Source: Georgenia ruanii | GTDB taxonomy: Bacteria > Actinomycetota > Actinomycetes > Actinomycetales > Actinomycetaceae | NCBI RefSeq assembly: GCF_009193175.1 | Contig: NZ_VUKE01000005.1 | Span: 1 to 64,000 of the forward strand | DNA length: 64,000 bases | Reading direction: 5' to 3' | Program-made: the position numbers and the translations under genes | Shown: one piece after another, positions 44,740-53,194 of the stretch | Layout of the letters: each line of letters begins with the position of its first letter | How positions within the stretch are numbered: the first letter of the stretch is position 1 | Notes under the pieces: model-generated | The model's input: the letters and a program-made list of their open reading frames with translations, nothing else | Told to the model about the DNA's origin: nothing | The model's database searches: none

Positions 44740-46218
44740 TCAGTCCGGGACGGGCCAGGTGTGCACCGGCTCGTTGGCGTGCATGTGGCGCATGTACTCG
44801 CGCAGCATCTCGCGCAGCGCGGCCGGCCGGTCCATCCCGCGGGCCTCGAACGCCTCCGTCGCCGCGACCTGCCACGTCGCGCCGTTGACCCGCAGCTTGG
44901 CGCGGGCCTCGATGATCCCGAGGTACTTGTCGATCACGTCGGAGGCCACCCCCAGCCGCTCGAGCCCGCGGTGGGCCAGCGGGAGGAGCACCCGCAGGAA
45001 CAGCTCGTCCCAGTCCACCTGCCCCGCGCCGGGCCAGTACAGCCGCGCCGCGGCGCCCTCGCGCGCGGCCTCGTGGAAGTTCTGCCGGGCGGCCTCGAAG
45101 CTCATCCGGGACCACACGGGCCGCTCGTCCACGACCATCTCCACGACGGCGCCGTAGAAGAAGGCCGCGTTGGCGACGACGTCGACCACGGTCGGGCCCG
45201 AGGGCAGCACCCGGTTCTCGACCCGCAGGTGCGGCCGGCCGTCCGACACGTCGTAGATCGGCCGGTTCCAGCGCCAGATGGTGCCGTTGTGCAGCCGCAG
45301 CTCGGACAGCTGCGGCGTGCCGCCGGCGTCGAGGACGGCGAGCGGGTCCTCGTCGCTGACCTCCGGCAGCAGCGCCGGGTAGTAGCGCACGTTCTCCTCG
45401 AACAGGTCGAAGATGGAGTTGATCCACCGGTCCCCGAACGGCACCAGCGGGCGCACCCCCTGGTTGCGCAGCTCGGGCGGCCGGGTGTCGGTCGCCTGGA
45501 GGAACAGCTCGGTGCGGGTCTCCGCCATGAGGCGGTGACCGAACAGGTACGGCGAGTTCGCCCCGACGGCGAGCTGGGGCCCGGCGAGGACCTGGGCGGC
45601 GTTCCAGTACCGCGGGAAGCTGGCCGGGCGCACCTGCAGGTGCAGCTGCACGGAGGTGCACGCGGCCTCGACGGCGACGGTGTCGTTGGTCATCTGCAGC
45701 CGCTCCGGCCCGGGGATGTCCAGCGCGATGTCCTCGCGCCGGGCGGCCATGACCGCCTGGTCGAGCATGCGGTAGCGGGCGTTCTCGGAGAACCACGAGA
45801 AGCCGTGTTCCGGGCGCGGCAGCGTCGGCAGGATGCCGATCATGCAGATGTCCGAGCCGACGTCGCCGGCCCGGTCGCGGGCGTGGTTGAGGTTCTTGCG
45901 CAGCGCGCTCTCGAGCTGGGGCAGGGACTGGCCGTCGATGCGGCGCGGCTCGATGTTCACCTCGATGTTGAACCGCCCGAGCTCGGTCTGGAAGCGCATG
46001 TCGTCGATGTGCGCGAGCACGTCGGCGTTGTTCATCGCCGGGTCGAGGTTCCCGTCGACGAGGTTGAGCTCGATCTCCAGGCCGGTGCGCCACTCGTCCT
46101 CCACGAACGAGCCCGCCTCGAGCATCCGCGCGAGGGCGTCGAGGCAGCGCTGCACGGCCTCCCGGTGCCGGGTGTGGTCCCGCCGCGAGTAGACCTTCGC
46201 CTGGACGTCCTGCCCCAT
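44740..46218 (-). CDS. Glutamate--cysteine ligase family protein
   Basis: A 492-residue ATP-grasp-independent GCS2-type ligase. The ATG at 46218 has GGAGG five bases upstream. The N-terminal TGLEIELNLVDG is the first acidic metal and substrate segment. Later FNIEVNIEPRRIDGQSL, SVQLHLQVRP and RVENRVLPSGPTVVDVVAN match the active-site strands. Such enzymes join glutamate to cysteine or a related amine. In mycothiol-using bacteria the product may feed ergothioneine or act directly as a thiol. The role is inferred from family membership. Confidence 0.85.
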   Translation of the reverse strand: MGQDVQAKVYSRRDHTRHREAVQRCLDALARMLEAGSFVEDEWRTGLEIELNLVDGNLDPAMNNADVLAHIDDMRFQTELGRFNIEVNIEPRRIDGQSLPQLESALRKNLNHARDRAGDVGSDICMIGILPTLPRPEHGFSWFSENARYRMLDQAVMAARREDIALDIPGPERLQMTNDTVAVEAACTSVQLHLQVRPASFPRYWNAAQVLAGPQLAVGANSPYLFGHRLMAETRTELFLQATDTRPPELRNQGVRPLVPFGDRWINSIFDLFEENVRYYPALLPEVSDEDPLAVLDAGGTPQLSELRLHNGTIWRWNRPIYDVSDGRPHLRVENRVLPSGPTVVDVVANAAFFYGAVVEMVVDERPVWSRMSFEAARQNFHEAAREGAAARLYWPGAGQVDWDELFLRVLLPLAHRGLERLGVASDVIDKYLGIIEARAKLRVNGATWQVAATEAFEARGMDRPAALREMLREYMRHMHANEPVHTWPVPD

Positions 46219-46436
46219 GCTCACCTCCCGTACGCCGGGTCTCAGGCCGAGGCCCGGTCGTTCTCAGCATGCGGGGACCGCGGCGCCGTCGCACGTCGGC
46301 GCGGGTGGCGCCCCGAGCGCGTGGCGCGACCGGCCGCCGGACCCGCGCAACCGGCCCCCGAACGCACGCGACCGACCGCTGGCGTCTCGGCCCGGCGGGC
46401 GTACCGACCTCTCACACGGGCGCCCGGGATGATGGA

Positions 46437-48191
46437 ATGGACGGGATGCACAGCACGACGAGCCCCCGACGGCGCTGGGAGTGGTGGCACCGCCAGACCC
46501 CCTCCACCCGGCGCACCATCCGCGCGGCGCTGACTCTGCTGGTCACCGGTCTGCTCGCGGCCACCTTCGGCATCACCACCGCCTCCACCCACGCCTCGCT
46601 GGGCCCTCACCAGGCCGACCTCAAGGTGACGCTCGACCGCCAGGTCACCGTCCAGCTCGGCCCCCTGGGCGCCCTCATCATCGACTCGCCGCTGCCGTGG
46701 CCGTTGGGCGTCGACGTCGTCGTGGAGGAGATCCCGTCGGCCCTCAGCCCCGCCGGCGGCAACCCGCTCACCGGCCTGCTGGGGGACGCCAAGGCCTACG
46801 GGCAGCTCTTCAGCGAGCCGGAGGCGGCCCTGGACGACGCCGTCGCGGGGTTGGTCCGCGACGCGCTGGGCCGCGCCGCCGTGGCGTGGTCCGTCATGCT
46901 CGTCCTGCTCGCCGCTGGGCGGCTGGCCTCGGGGGGCCGGCTGCGGGACGAGCTGAAGGCCGCGCTCGCCCGCCCGGGCGTCGCCGTGCTGGCCGGGGCC
47001 GCCGCACTGAGCGCCGTGGCCGTCGTCGTGGTGCCCGCCGCCACGCCGCACCGCGCGGCCGGGTACAGCCCGGCCGTCCTCGACGGCACCCCGCTGGAGG
47101 GCGCACGGATCACCGGCCGGCTGGCCGACGTCGTCGCCGCCTACGGCCCGACGGTCAAGAAGGCCTACGAACGCAACGAGAAGTTCTACGACGAGGCGTC
47201 CCGCAACCTCGCGGCCGCCTACGCCGCCGACCCCGAGCCGCACGCCCCGGCGGCACTGGTGCAGTCCCCCGGCGCTGGGGCATCCGGCACCGCGGAGCCC
47301 GCCCCGGCCAGGACGGCGTCCCCCGGCACCGGGGCGACCCCCGGCCAGGGCACGACCGGAACCGGCTCGGGCCCCGGCGCCTCCGACCCACCCGCCGACC
47401 CCGTCACCTTCCTGCTCGTCTCCGATCTGCACTGCAACGTCGGCATGGCGCGCGTCATCGGCACCGCGATGGAGCAGACCGGCGCGCAGGTGCTCCTCGA
47501 CGGCGGCGACACGGTGATGAGCGGCACCTCGGTGGAGTCCTACTGCGTCAACGCCTTCGCCCGGGCCGTGCCGCGCGGCACGCCGGTGGTCGTGTCGACC
47601 GGCAACCACGACTCGGCCACGACGGCCAAGCAGGAGCGCGAGGCCGGACGCACGGTGCTCGCCGGGGAGGTCATCGAGGTGGAGGGCGTCCGGATCCTCG
47701 GCGACACCGACCCCACGCTCACCGCGGTGGGCGCCGGCGGCACCCGGCCCGAGCGCGACGAGACGATCTCCGCGATGGGCCAGCGGCTCGCGGACACCGC
47801 CTGCGCGGCGGCGCGGGAGGGCCGTCCGGTCGACATCCTGCTCGTGCACAACCCGCGCGCCGGCAACGCCACCCTCAACCGCGGGTGCGCGCGCCTGCAG
47901 CTGTCCGGCCACTGGCACCGCACGGTGGGCCCGGAGGTCCACGGTCAGGGGGTGCGCTACGTCAGCAACTCCACCGGCGGTGCCGCCCCGGGCAGCGCCA
48001 CGCTCGGACCGCTGTCCGTGCCGGCCGATCTCACCGTGGTCCAGGCGGACCGCGCCACCGGTGTGCCCTACGCCATGCGGCGCATCACCGTCGGCAAGGA
48101 CGCCCGGGTGACGGTCGGTCCCTGGCTTGCGCTGCCGCCGGCGCCGGCCGGGGCGCCCGCCGACGCCGGCGGCGGCACTCCCACGCGCTAA
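46437..48191 (+). CDS. Membrane-bound metallophosphoesterase
   Basis: A 584-residue protein. The N-terminal 210 residues have three to four membrane helices (IRAALTLLVTGLLAATFGI near the start, two more near 140-190). A Pro/Gly/Thr-rich linker follows. The phosphoesterase core has the motifs LLVSDLHCNVG, LDGGDTVMSG, VVSTGNHDS, LLVHNPRAG and LSGHWHRTV, giving the two-metal site. It is presumably a surface or extracytoplasmic enzyme. The start choice (46437 or 46446) is uncertain because no clear ribosome binding site precedes either. Confidence 0.82.
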   Translation: MDGMHSTTSPRRRWEWWHRQTPSTRRTIRAALTLLVTGLLAATFGITTASTHASLGPHQADLKVTLDRQVTVQLGPLGALIIDSPLPWPLGVDVVVEEIPSALSPAGGNPLTGLLGDAKAYGQLFSEPEAALDDAVAGLVRDALGRAAVAWSVMLVLLAAGRLASGGRLRDELKAALARPGVAVLAGAAALSAVAVVVVPAATPHRAAGYSPAVLDGTPLEGARITGRLADVVAAYGPTVKKAYERNEKFYDEASRNLAAAYAADPEPHAPAALVQSPGAGASGTAEPAPARTASPGTGATPGQGTTGTGSGPGASDPPADPVTFLLVSDLHCNVGMARVIGTAMEQTGAQVLLDGGDTVMSGTSVESYCVNAFARAVPRGTPVVVSTGNHDSATTAKQEREAGRTVLAGEVIEVEGVRILGDTDPTLTAVGAGGTRPERDETISAMGQRLADTACAAAREGRPVDILLVHNPRAGNATLNRGCARLQLSGHWHRTVGPEVHGQGVRYVSNSTGGAAPGSATLGPLSVPADLTVVQADRATGVPYAMRRITVGKDARVTVGPWLALPPAPAGAPADAGGGTPTR

Positions 48192-48244
48192 GCGCCGCGA
48201 TGTCGCCGCTCCCGCGCATACTGGGGCCGGAACAGGGAGGTCAT

Positions 48245-48949
48245 GTGAGCATCAGGCGCACCCCGTCGCGGCCGAGCGGCCGGTCCGAGCTCGAGCGGCT
48301 CAGCGACGACGAGCTCGACCGCGAGCTCGCCGTCCTCGATCGGTCCCGGCCGAGCGAGCACCAGCGCGAGGGCGGCGCGCCGCGCGAGCTCGGCTGGCTG
48401 CTCACCGTCGGCGGCCTGCTGGGGCTGTGGGCCGCCGTCGAGCTGGTGCTGTCCGAGATCACCGTGGCCGGCAACCCCCACGCCTCCCTCGCCTGCGACT
48501 TCAACCCGCTCGTCGGGTGCGGCACGTTCATCACCACCTGGCAGGCGCACGTGCTCGGCCCGCCCAACGCCGTGGTGGGCACGGCGGCCTTCGGTGCCCT
48601 GACCGCCGTGGGGCTGGTGCTGCTCGCCCGGGGTCGGGTGGCGCGCTGGTTCTGGCGGGTGCTGCTCGCCGGGGTGAGCCTGGGGATGGTGTGGGTGCTC
48701 TGGTTCCAGTTCCAGGCGCTGTTCGTCATCCGTGGGCTGTGCCCGTTCTGCCTGGTTGTGTGGACGGTGGTGATCCCGGTGTTCGTCCACACGTGGGCGC
48801 GCGCGGTCCAGGCCGGGCACGTGCCCGCGGGGGAGCGGCTGCGGCGCGCGCTGGTCCTCGACCGCTGGGTGATCGTCGCCGTCTGGTACGCGCTCGTGGT
48901 CCTGGCGGTCGTGGTGGTGTTCTGGGACCGCTGGCTCCTGCTCTTCTGA
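48245..48949 (+). CDS. Vitamin K epoxide reductase family protein
   Basis: A 234-residue membrane protein from a GTG at 48245 with GGGAGG five bases upstream. The Cys pair in LACDFNPLVGCGTFI and the quinone-site CPFC in LCPFCLVVW are both present, with four membrane helices between and around them. A hydrophilic 50-residue N-terminal tail precedes TM1. VKOR homologues oxidise DsbA-like partners and pass electrons to menaquinone. No DsbA-type gene is beside it. Confidence 0.92.
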   Translation: MSIRRTPSRPSGRSELERLSDDELDRELAVLDRSRPSEHQREGGAPRELGWLLTVGGLLGLWAAVELVLSEITVAGNPHASLACDFNPLVGCGTFITTWQAHVLGPPNAVVGTAAFGALTAVGLVLLARGRVARWFWRVLLAGVSLGMVWVLWFQFQALFVIRGLCPFCLVVWTVVIPVFVHTWARAVQAGHVPAGERLRRALVLDRWVIVAVWYALVVLAVVVVFWDRWLLLF

Positions 48950-49041
48950 CCTCGGCAGGATCCGCGTGGGCGGGGCGCGATCGGCTCGCGCTGTGGGGGC
49001 CAGGGACGGTCAGCCGAGTGCCGTGCGGCGGCCGGGCACGG

Positions 49042-49491
49042 TCAGCCCAGCGCCGGCGCGCCGAGTGCGGCGGGCACGTGGGCGCCCTGGCCGGCGGCCC
49101 GCAGCGCCTCGCGCACCCGCTCGGCCGCGGCGTCGAGCTCCTCGGCGGGCACGTCGTGGCGGGCGTTGTCGAACCGCAGCGAGGACTCGTCCCACGCCGG
49201 CAGCACGTGCAGGTGGAGGTGGTCGATCTCGAACCCGGCCACCAGCACGGCGGCGCGCGGCGCGCCGAAGGTGGCCTGCTGGGCCCGCCCGACCGTCTTC
49301 GCCACCACCGCGAGGTGGCCGAGCAGGTCGTCGGGGGCGTCGGTGTACTGGTCGATCTCCTCGCGCGGCACCACGAGCATGTGCCCGTCGGTGATGGGCG
49401 CGACGGTGGAGAAGACGACGCAGCGCTCGTCCGCCCACACGAACCGGCCCGGGATCTCCCCGGCGATGATCTTGCTGAAGACCGTGCTCAT
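49042..49491 (-). CDS. HIT family hydrolase
   Basis: A 149-residue histidine-triad protein from an ATG at 49491 (MSTVFSKIIAGEIPG). The triad reads IDHLHLHVLPAWD, giving His-x-His-x-His. The opening FSKIIAGEIP and the later DGHMLVVPREE match Hint-like nucleoside phosphoramidate hydrolases. It is monocistronic and lies downstream of the larB stop on the same strand. Confidence 0.92.
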   Translation of the reverse strand: MSTVFSKIIAGEIPGRFVWADERCVVFSTVAPITDGHMLVVPREEIDQYTDAPDDLLGHLAVVAKTVGRAQQATFGAPRAAVLVAGFEIDHLHLHVLPAWDESSLRFDNARHDVPAEELDAAAERVREALRAAGQGAHVPAALGAPALG

Positions 49492-49639
49492 GGGGTCATC
49501 CTGGCATGCGGCCAAGGCGGGCCGCGGCGCGGGCGCCACCGCCGACCGTGGCCGCCGCGGGCGCCTCGACCGTGGCCACCCCGGGCGCTGCTCGGGCCGC
49601 GGCCGCCCCGGGCGCTGCTCCGGCTGCGCCGCCCGGACG

Positions 49640-50401
49640 CTACTCCGGCCGCGGGGCCGCGATCTGGGCGGCCAGGTGCCCGCCCCCGTAGCCGTTGTCG
49701 ATGTTGACCACGCCCACCCCCGGCGCGCAGGAGTTGAGCATGGTGAGCAGCGCGGCCATGCCCTGGAAGCTCGCGCCGTAGCCCACCGAGGTCGGCACGG
49801 CCACGACCGGCGCGGCGACCAGCCCGGCCACGACCCCCGGCAGCGCGCCGTCCATGCCGGCGACGACGACGATGGCGGCGGCCCGGCGCAGGGTGTCCAC
49901 GCGGGCGAGGATGCGGTGCAGGCCGGCGATGCCGACGTCGACGACGAGCTCGGTGCGCCGGCCCAGGTACCGGGCGGTCAGCTCGGCCTCGCGGGCCACC
50001 GGCAGGTCCGAGGTGCCGGCGCAGGCGACGACGACGAGACCGCCGATGGGCTCGGGCGGCGCGGGCGGCCAGGCGAGGAGGCGGGCCTCGGGCTCGTGGC
50101 GGGCGTCGGGCAGGACGTCGAGGATGGCCGCGGCCCGCTCCTCGTCGGCCCGGGTGAACAGCGTCCGGGCGCCGGCGGGGGCGCCGTCGGCGTGCCGCTC
50201 GCGCAGCGCGGTGGCGATGGCGCGCAGCTGCGCGGGGGACTTCCCCTCGCAGAAGACGGCCTCGGCGTACCCCCGGCGGCGCGCCCGGTCGTGGTCCAGC
50301 TCGGCGATGCCCGCGGCGGGATCGAGGACCGGTCCGGCCGTCGGGTGGGCGGCCGGACCGGCCGCGGCCGGGGCCTCCAGGGGCAGGCGGGGGTCAGCCA
50401 C
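49640..50401 (-). CDS. larB: LarB, pyridinium-3,5-biscarboxylate synthase (nickel pincer cofactor)
   Basis: A 253-residue protein related to AIR carboxylase. The C-terminal half holds SVGYGASFQGMAALLTMLNS followed by CAPGVGVVNIDNGYGGG. The Cys in NSCAPG is the expected nicotinic acid adenine dinucleotide-binding Cys. LarB carboxylates and hydrolyses NaAD to the dicarboxylated pyridinium used by LarE. The GTG at 50401 overlaps the larE stop by eight bases. No larC or larA was seen. Confidence 0.9.
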   Translation of the reverse strand: MADPRLPLEAPAAAGPAAHPTAGPVLDPAAGIAELDHDRARRRGYAEAVFCEGKSPAQLRAIATALRERHADGAPAGARTLFTRADEERAAAILDVLPDARHEPEARLLAWPPAPPEPIGGLVVVACAGTSDLPVAREAELTARYLGRRTELVVDVGIAGLHRILARVDTLRRAAAIVVVAGMDGALPGVVAGLVAAPVVAVPTSVGYGASFQGMAALLTMLNSCAPGVGVVNIDNGYGGGHLAAQIAAPRPE

Positions 50402-51254
50402 GGTGGCCCACCTCCACCAGCGGGAGGGTGAACGCGCCGGACTGGATGCCCTTGAGGTCCACGACGACGAACCGGAAGCCGACCGCCCGGACCCCGCGCA
50501 CGAGCTCCTCGCGCACGCCGTCCGCGGTGGCCCGGGCCAGCTCCGCCGTCGGCAGCTCGATGCGCGCGATGTCGCCGTGGTGGCGCACCCGCCCGTCGGA
50601 GAAACCGAGCGCGCGCAGCACCTCCTCGGCCCGCTCGACCTGGCGGAGCTTCTCGGGGGTGACCTGCTCGCCGTGCGGGATGCGCGAGGCGAGGCACGGG
50701 GCGGCGGGCTTGTCCGCGACCGGGAGCTCGAGGGCCCGGGCCACCTCGCGCACCTGCTGCTTGGTCAGCCCGGCCACGGACAGCGGGCGCAGCACGCGGT
50801 GGTTGGTGGCGGCCTGGGCGCCGGGACGGTCGGGCCGGCGGGCGTCGTCGGCGTTCTCGCCGTAGGCGACGGCGGCGAGGCCGTGGGCCGCGACGACCTC
50901 GTCGGAGATGCGGCGGAAGAGCTCGTCCTTGCAGAAGAAGCAGCGGTCGGCGCCGTTCTTGACGTAGTCGGGGTTCTCGCCCTCGTGGGTCTCGATCTCC
51001 ACGACGCGCGCGCCGATGAACGCGGCGGTCTCGTGGGCGCGGGCCCGCTCGCTGCGGGCGAGGGAGGGGGAGACGCCGAGGAGGGCGACGACGTCGCCGG
51101 CGCCGAGGCTGCGCACGGCCAGGGCGAGCAGGAGGGCGGAGTCGACGCCGCCGGAGTAGGCGACGCCCAGCGGCGCCGCGCCCGCGAGCTCCGCGCCGAC
51201 CGCGTCGGCGAGGGCGAGCGTCTCCGCGGTCAGGTTCTCGAAGCGTGCCGGCAC
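50394..51254 (-). CDS. larE: LarE, ATP-dependent sulfur insertase (nickel pincer cofactor)
   Basis: A 286-residue PP-loop enzyme. The ATP motif is AYSGGVDSALLL. A Cys-x2-Cys (DRCFFCKDELF) and the single Cys of PCLASRIPHGE follow. The latter matches Cys176 of Lactobacillus LarE, the sacrificial sulfur donor. The GTG at 51254 is chosen because GGAGGAGG lies about five bases upstream. An ATG at 51269 is the alternative start, which would include that element in the coding sequence. It pairs with larB. Confidence 0.88.
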   Translation of the reverse strand: MPARFENLTAETLALADAVGAELAGAAPLGVAYSGGVDSALLLALAVRSLGAGDVVALLGVSPSLARSERARAHETAAFIGARVVEIETHEGENPDYVKNGADRCFFCKDELFRRISDEVVAAHGLAAVAYGENADDARRPDRPGAQAATNHRVLRPLSVAGLTKQQVREVARALELPVADKPAAPCLASRIPHGEQVTPEKLRQVERAEEVLRALGFSDGRVRHHGDIARIELPTAELARATADGVREELVRGVRAVGFRFVVVDLKGIQSGAFTLPLVEVGHRG

Positions 51255-51360
51255 GGCGTCCTCCTCCATGTTGCTGCTCAATCACTGTACGGTCCGGTCG
51301 CGCGGCAGTGCCCCGCCGGGGGCGTGCGCAGCCCGGCGCGGCCGGCCGGGCCTGACGCGC

Positions 51361-51390
51361 CGAAGGGCGCTGCCGGTGCAGCGCCCTTCG
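51361..51390 (-). terminator. Hairpin terminator downstream of GPH symporter 1
   Basis: A 13-bp perfect stem, CGAAGGGCGCTGC and its complement, encloses a CGGT loop 11 bases past the symporter stop. Readthrough would enter larE. Confidence 0.75.
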
Positions 51391-51401
51391 GGTGGGAACG
51401 G

Positions 51402-52826
51402 TCAGGCGACGCCGTCGGGGTGGAGCTCGGCGTGCCGCTTGGCGCGGTTCTCCTGGATGCTCGCCATGATCTCCTGGAACTTCGCCTCGGTGAGCGGGTA
51501 CCGGGACATGATGAGGAAGGCGACGAGGAAGAAGGCCGCGGGCAGCAGGGCGCCCCAGGTCTGGATGCCGTCGAGCACCGACTGCGGCTGGACCTCCAGC
51601 GTGGCGTTGTAGCCGACGAACCCGAGGACGTAGGCGCCGATGGCGGCGCCGACCGCCTGGCCGACCTTGCGGATGAAGGAGAAGGCGGCGTAGGTGGCGC
51701 CCTCGGTGCGGATGCCGGTCTGGTACTCGCCGTACTCGACGGTGTCGGCCTCCAGCGCCCACGTCATGGTGTTGAGCAGGCCCATGCCGAAGCCGATGAG
51801 GAACAGGCCGACGAGGCTGAGCAGCAGGTTGTTCGCCAGGGCGAAGACGATGCCACCGGCGATGCCGATCCCGGCCGCGGTCATGAAGCCGTGCTTCTTG
51901 CCGAGCTTGCGGGTGACGCCGGGCCCGATCGGTCCGACGTAGAGCACCGCGCCGGTGGTGATGATGGTGACGACCGCGGCCAGCCAGTTGCCCGCGCCCG
52001 CGTACTGCGCCAGGGCGTGGTTGGCGATGTAGATGCCGAGCGCCGAGACGATGTTCTGGCCGATGAGGTAGAAGAGCGAGGAGCCGCACAGCCGCAGCAG
52101 CGGGCCGTTGTGGCGCAGGGTGTGCAGGGTCTCCTTGAAGCTGACCCGCTCGACCTCGCGGTAGACCGTCTCCTTCGAGGTGACGAAGGTGGTCATGAAC
52201 ATGACCATGCCGACCACCAGGAAGATGACGGCGGTGACGAGGAAGGTCGAGGCGAGGTTGTCCGCGCCCTTGATCCGCGGGGCGAGGATGACCGAGAGCA
52301 GCAGGATGGTGCTGCCGGAGCCGACCATGCGGGCCGCCGACAGGCGGGAGCGGTCGACCGGATTCTGGCTCATCGCGCCGGCGAGGGAGCCGTAGGGGAT
52401 GTTGACCAGGGAGTAGAGCAGGCCGAGCAGGGCGTAGGACGCCACCGCCCAGACCAGCTTGAGCGAGTAGCTCTCCACCGGGATCCAGAAGGCCAGGAGG
52501 TTCGAGGCCAGCAGCGGCAGCGAGAACCACAGGATGAAGGGCCGGAACTTGCCGAAGCGGGTCATGGTGCGGTCGACCATGCGGCCGGCGAAGAGGTCGG
52601 CGAAGGCGTCCCAGATCTTGACGAACAGGAAGATGCTCCCGGCGTGCGCGGGGCTGATGCCGACGACGTCGGTGTAGAAGACGAGCAGGAACAGGCCCGT
52701 CATCTGGAAGGCGATGTTGCAGCCGGCGTCCCCGGCGCCGTACCCGAAGATGGTCCGGGCCTTGAGGTGGGGCGCCCGGGCACTCGGTGCCGACCGCTGG
52801 ACAGCCGTGGCCTGTGCGGTGCTCAT
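51402..52826 (-). CDS. GPH family glycoside/glucuronide symporter, copy 1
   Basis: A 474-residue twelve-helix transporter of the glycoside-pentoside-hexuronide family. The ATG at 52826 has AAGGAG upstream. The family motifs are GYGAGDAGCNIAFQMTG at the start, DRTMTRFGKFRPFIL between TM2 and TM3 and WALEADTVEYGEYQTGIRTE near TM9. It is highly similar to copy 2 at 55131, with most motifs identical, so they arose by duplication. With uidA nearby it most likely brings in glucuronides with Na+ or H+. Confidence 0.9.
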   Translation of the reverse strand: MSTAQATAVQRSAPSARAPHLKARTIFGYGAGDAGCNIAFQMTGLFLLVFYTDVVGISPAHAGSIFLFVKIWDAFADLFAGRMVDRTMTRFGKFRPFILWFSLPLLASNLLAFWIPVESYSLKLVWAVASYALLGLLYSLVNIPYGSLAGAMSQNPVDRSRLSAARMVGSGSTILLLSVILAPRIKGADNLASTFLVTAVIFLVVGMVMFMTTFVTSKETVYREVERVSFKETLHTLRHNGPLLRLCGSSLFYLIGQNIVSALGIYIANHALAQYAGAGNWLAAVVTIITTGAVLYVGPIGPGVTRKLGKKHGFMTAAGIGIAGGIVFALANNLLLSLVGLFLIGFGMGLLNTMTWALEADTVEYGEYQTGIRTEGATYAAFSFIRKVGQAVGAAIGAYVLGFVGYNATLEVQPQSVLDGIQTWGALLPAAFFLVAFLIMSRYPLTEAKFQEIMASIQENRAKRHAELHPDGVA

Positions 52827-53194
52827 GGAATCTCCTTGACGGAAAAGGGGTGCTCGTCCCTGGTGCCCCCTGCGGTTACCGGGCGGAAGGGTCGTAGCGC
52901 GTTGGAACTGTTATCCGTCCCCGGCCCCCGGGACTTCCATTGCTTGCCATGGGTTGCCCCGCGGTTGTCGGTTGTTGCCGGAGCCCGCGGCGGCCCGAAC
53001 CGCGCGCTGGCGCGAGGGTCCGCGCGGCGACGTGACGAGGGCCACGTGCGCCGGCGCGCGGGCGCCCGGGCCCCGGGCGCGCCCAGGGCCCGGCAGTGGA
53101 CGGCACCGGCCGGTGCCGCGCGCCGGGCCCGGCTCCGCGTGCGGAGCCGGGCCCGTCGAACCCGTGACCGGGCGCAGGGCGGCGCCGCGGAAGG
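52827..53194. other. Intergenic region with symporter-1 promoter and uidA terminator
   Basis: The 368 bases hold the strong uidA hairpin at 53124-53155, an 18-bp perfect palindrome CGGCACCGGCCGGTGCCG at 53101-53118, and several TTGCC/GGCAA half-sites at 52938-52980. The half-sites resemble those of the proposed LacI operator but do not form a full GCAA-N4-TTGC site. Confidence 0.5.
53124..53155 (-). terminator. Hairpin terminator of uidA
   Basis: A 15-bp perfect stem, CGGGCCCGGCTCCGC and its complement, with a two-base apex begins 40 bases after the uidA stop. It suggests that symporter 1 has its own promoter. Confidence 0.8.
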
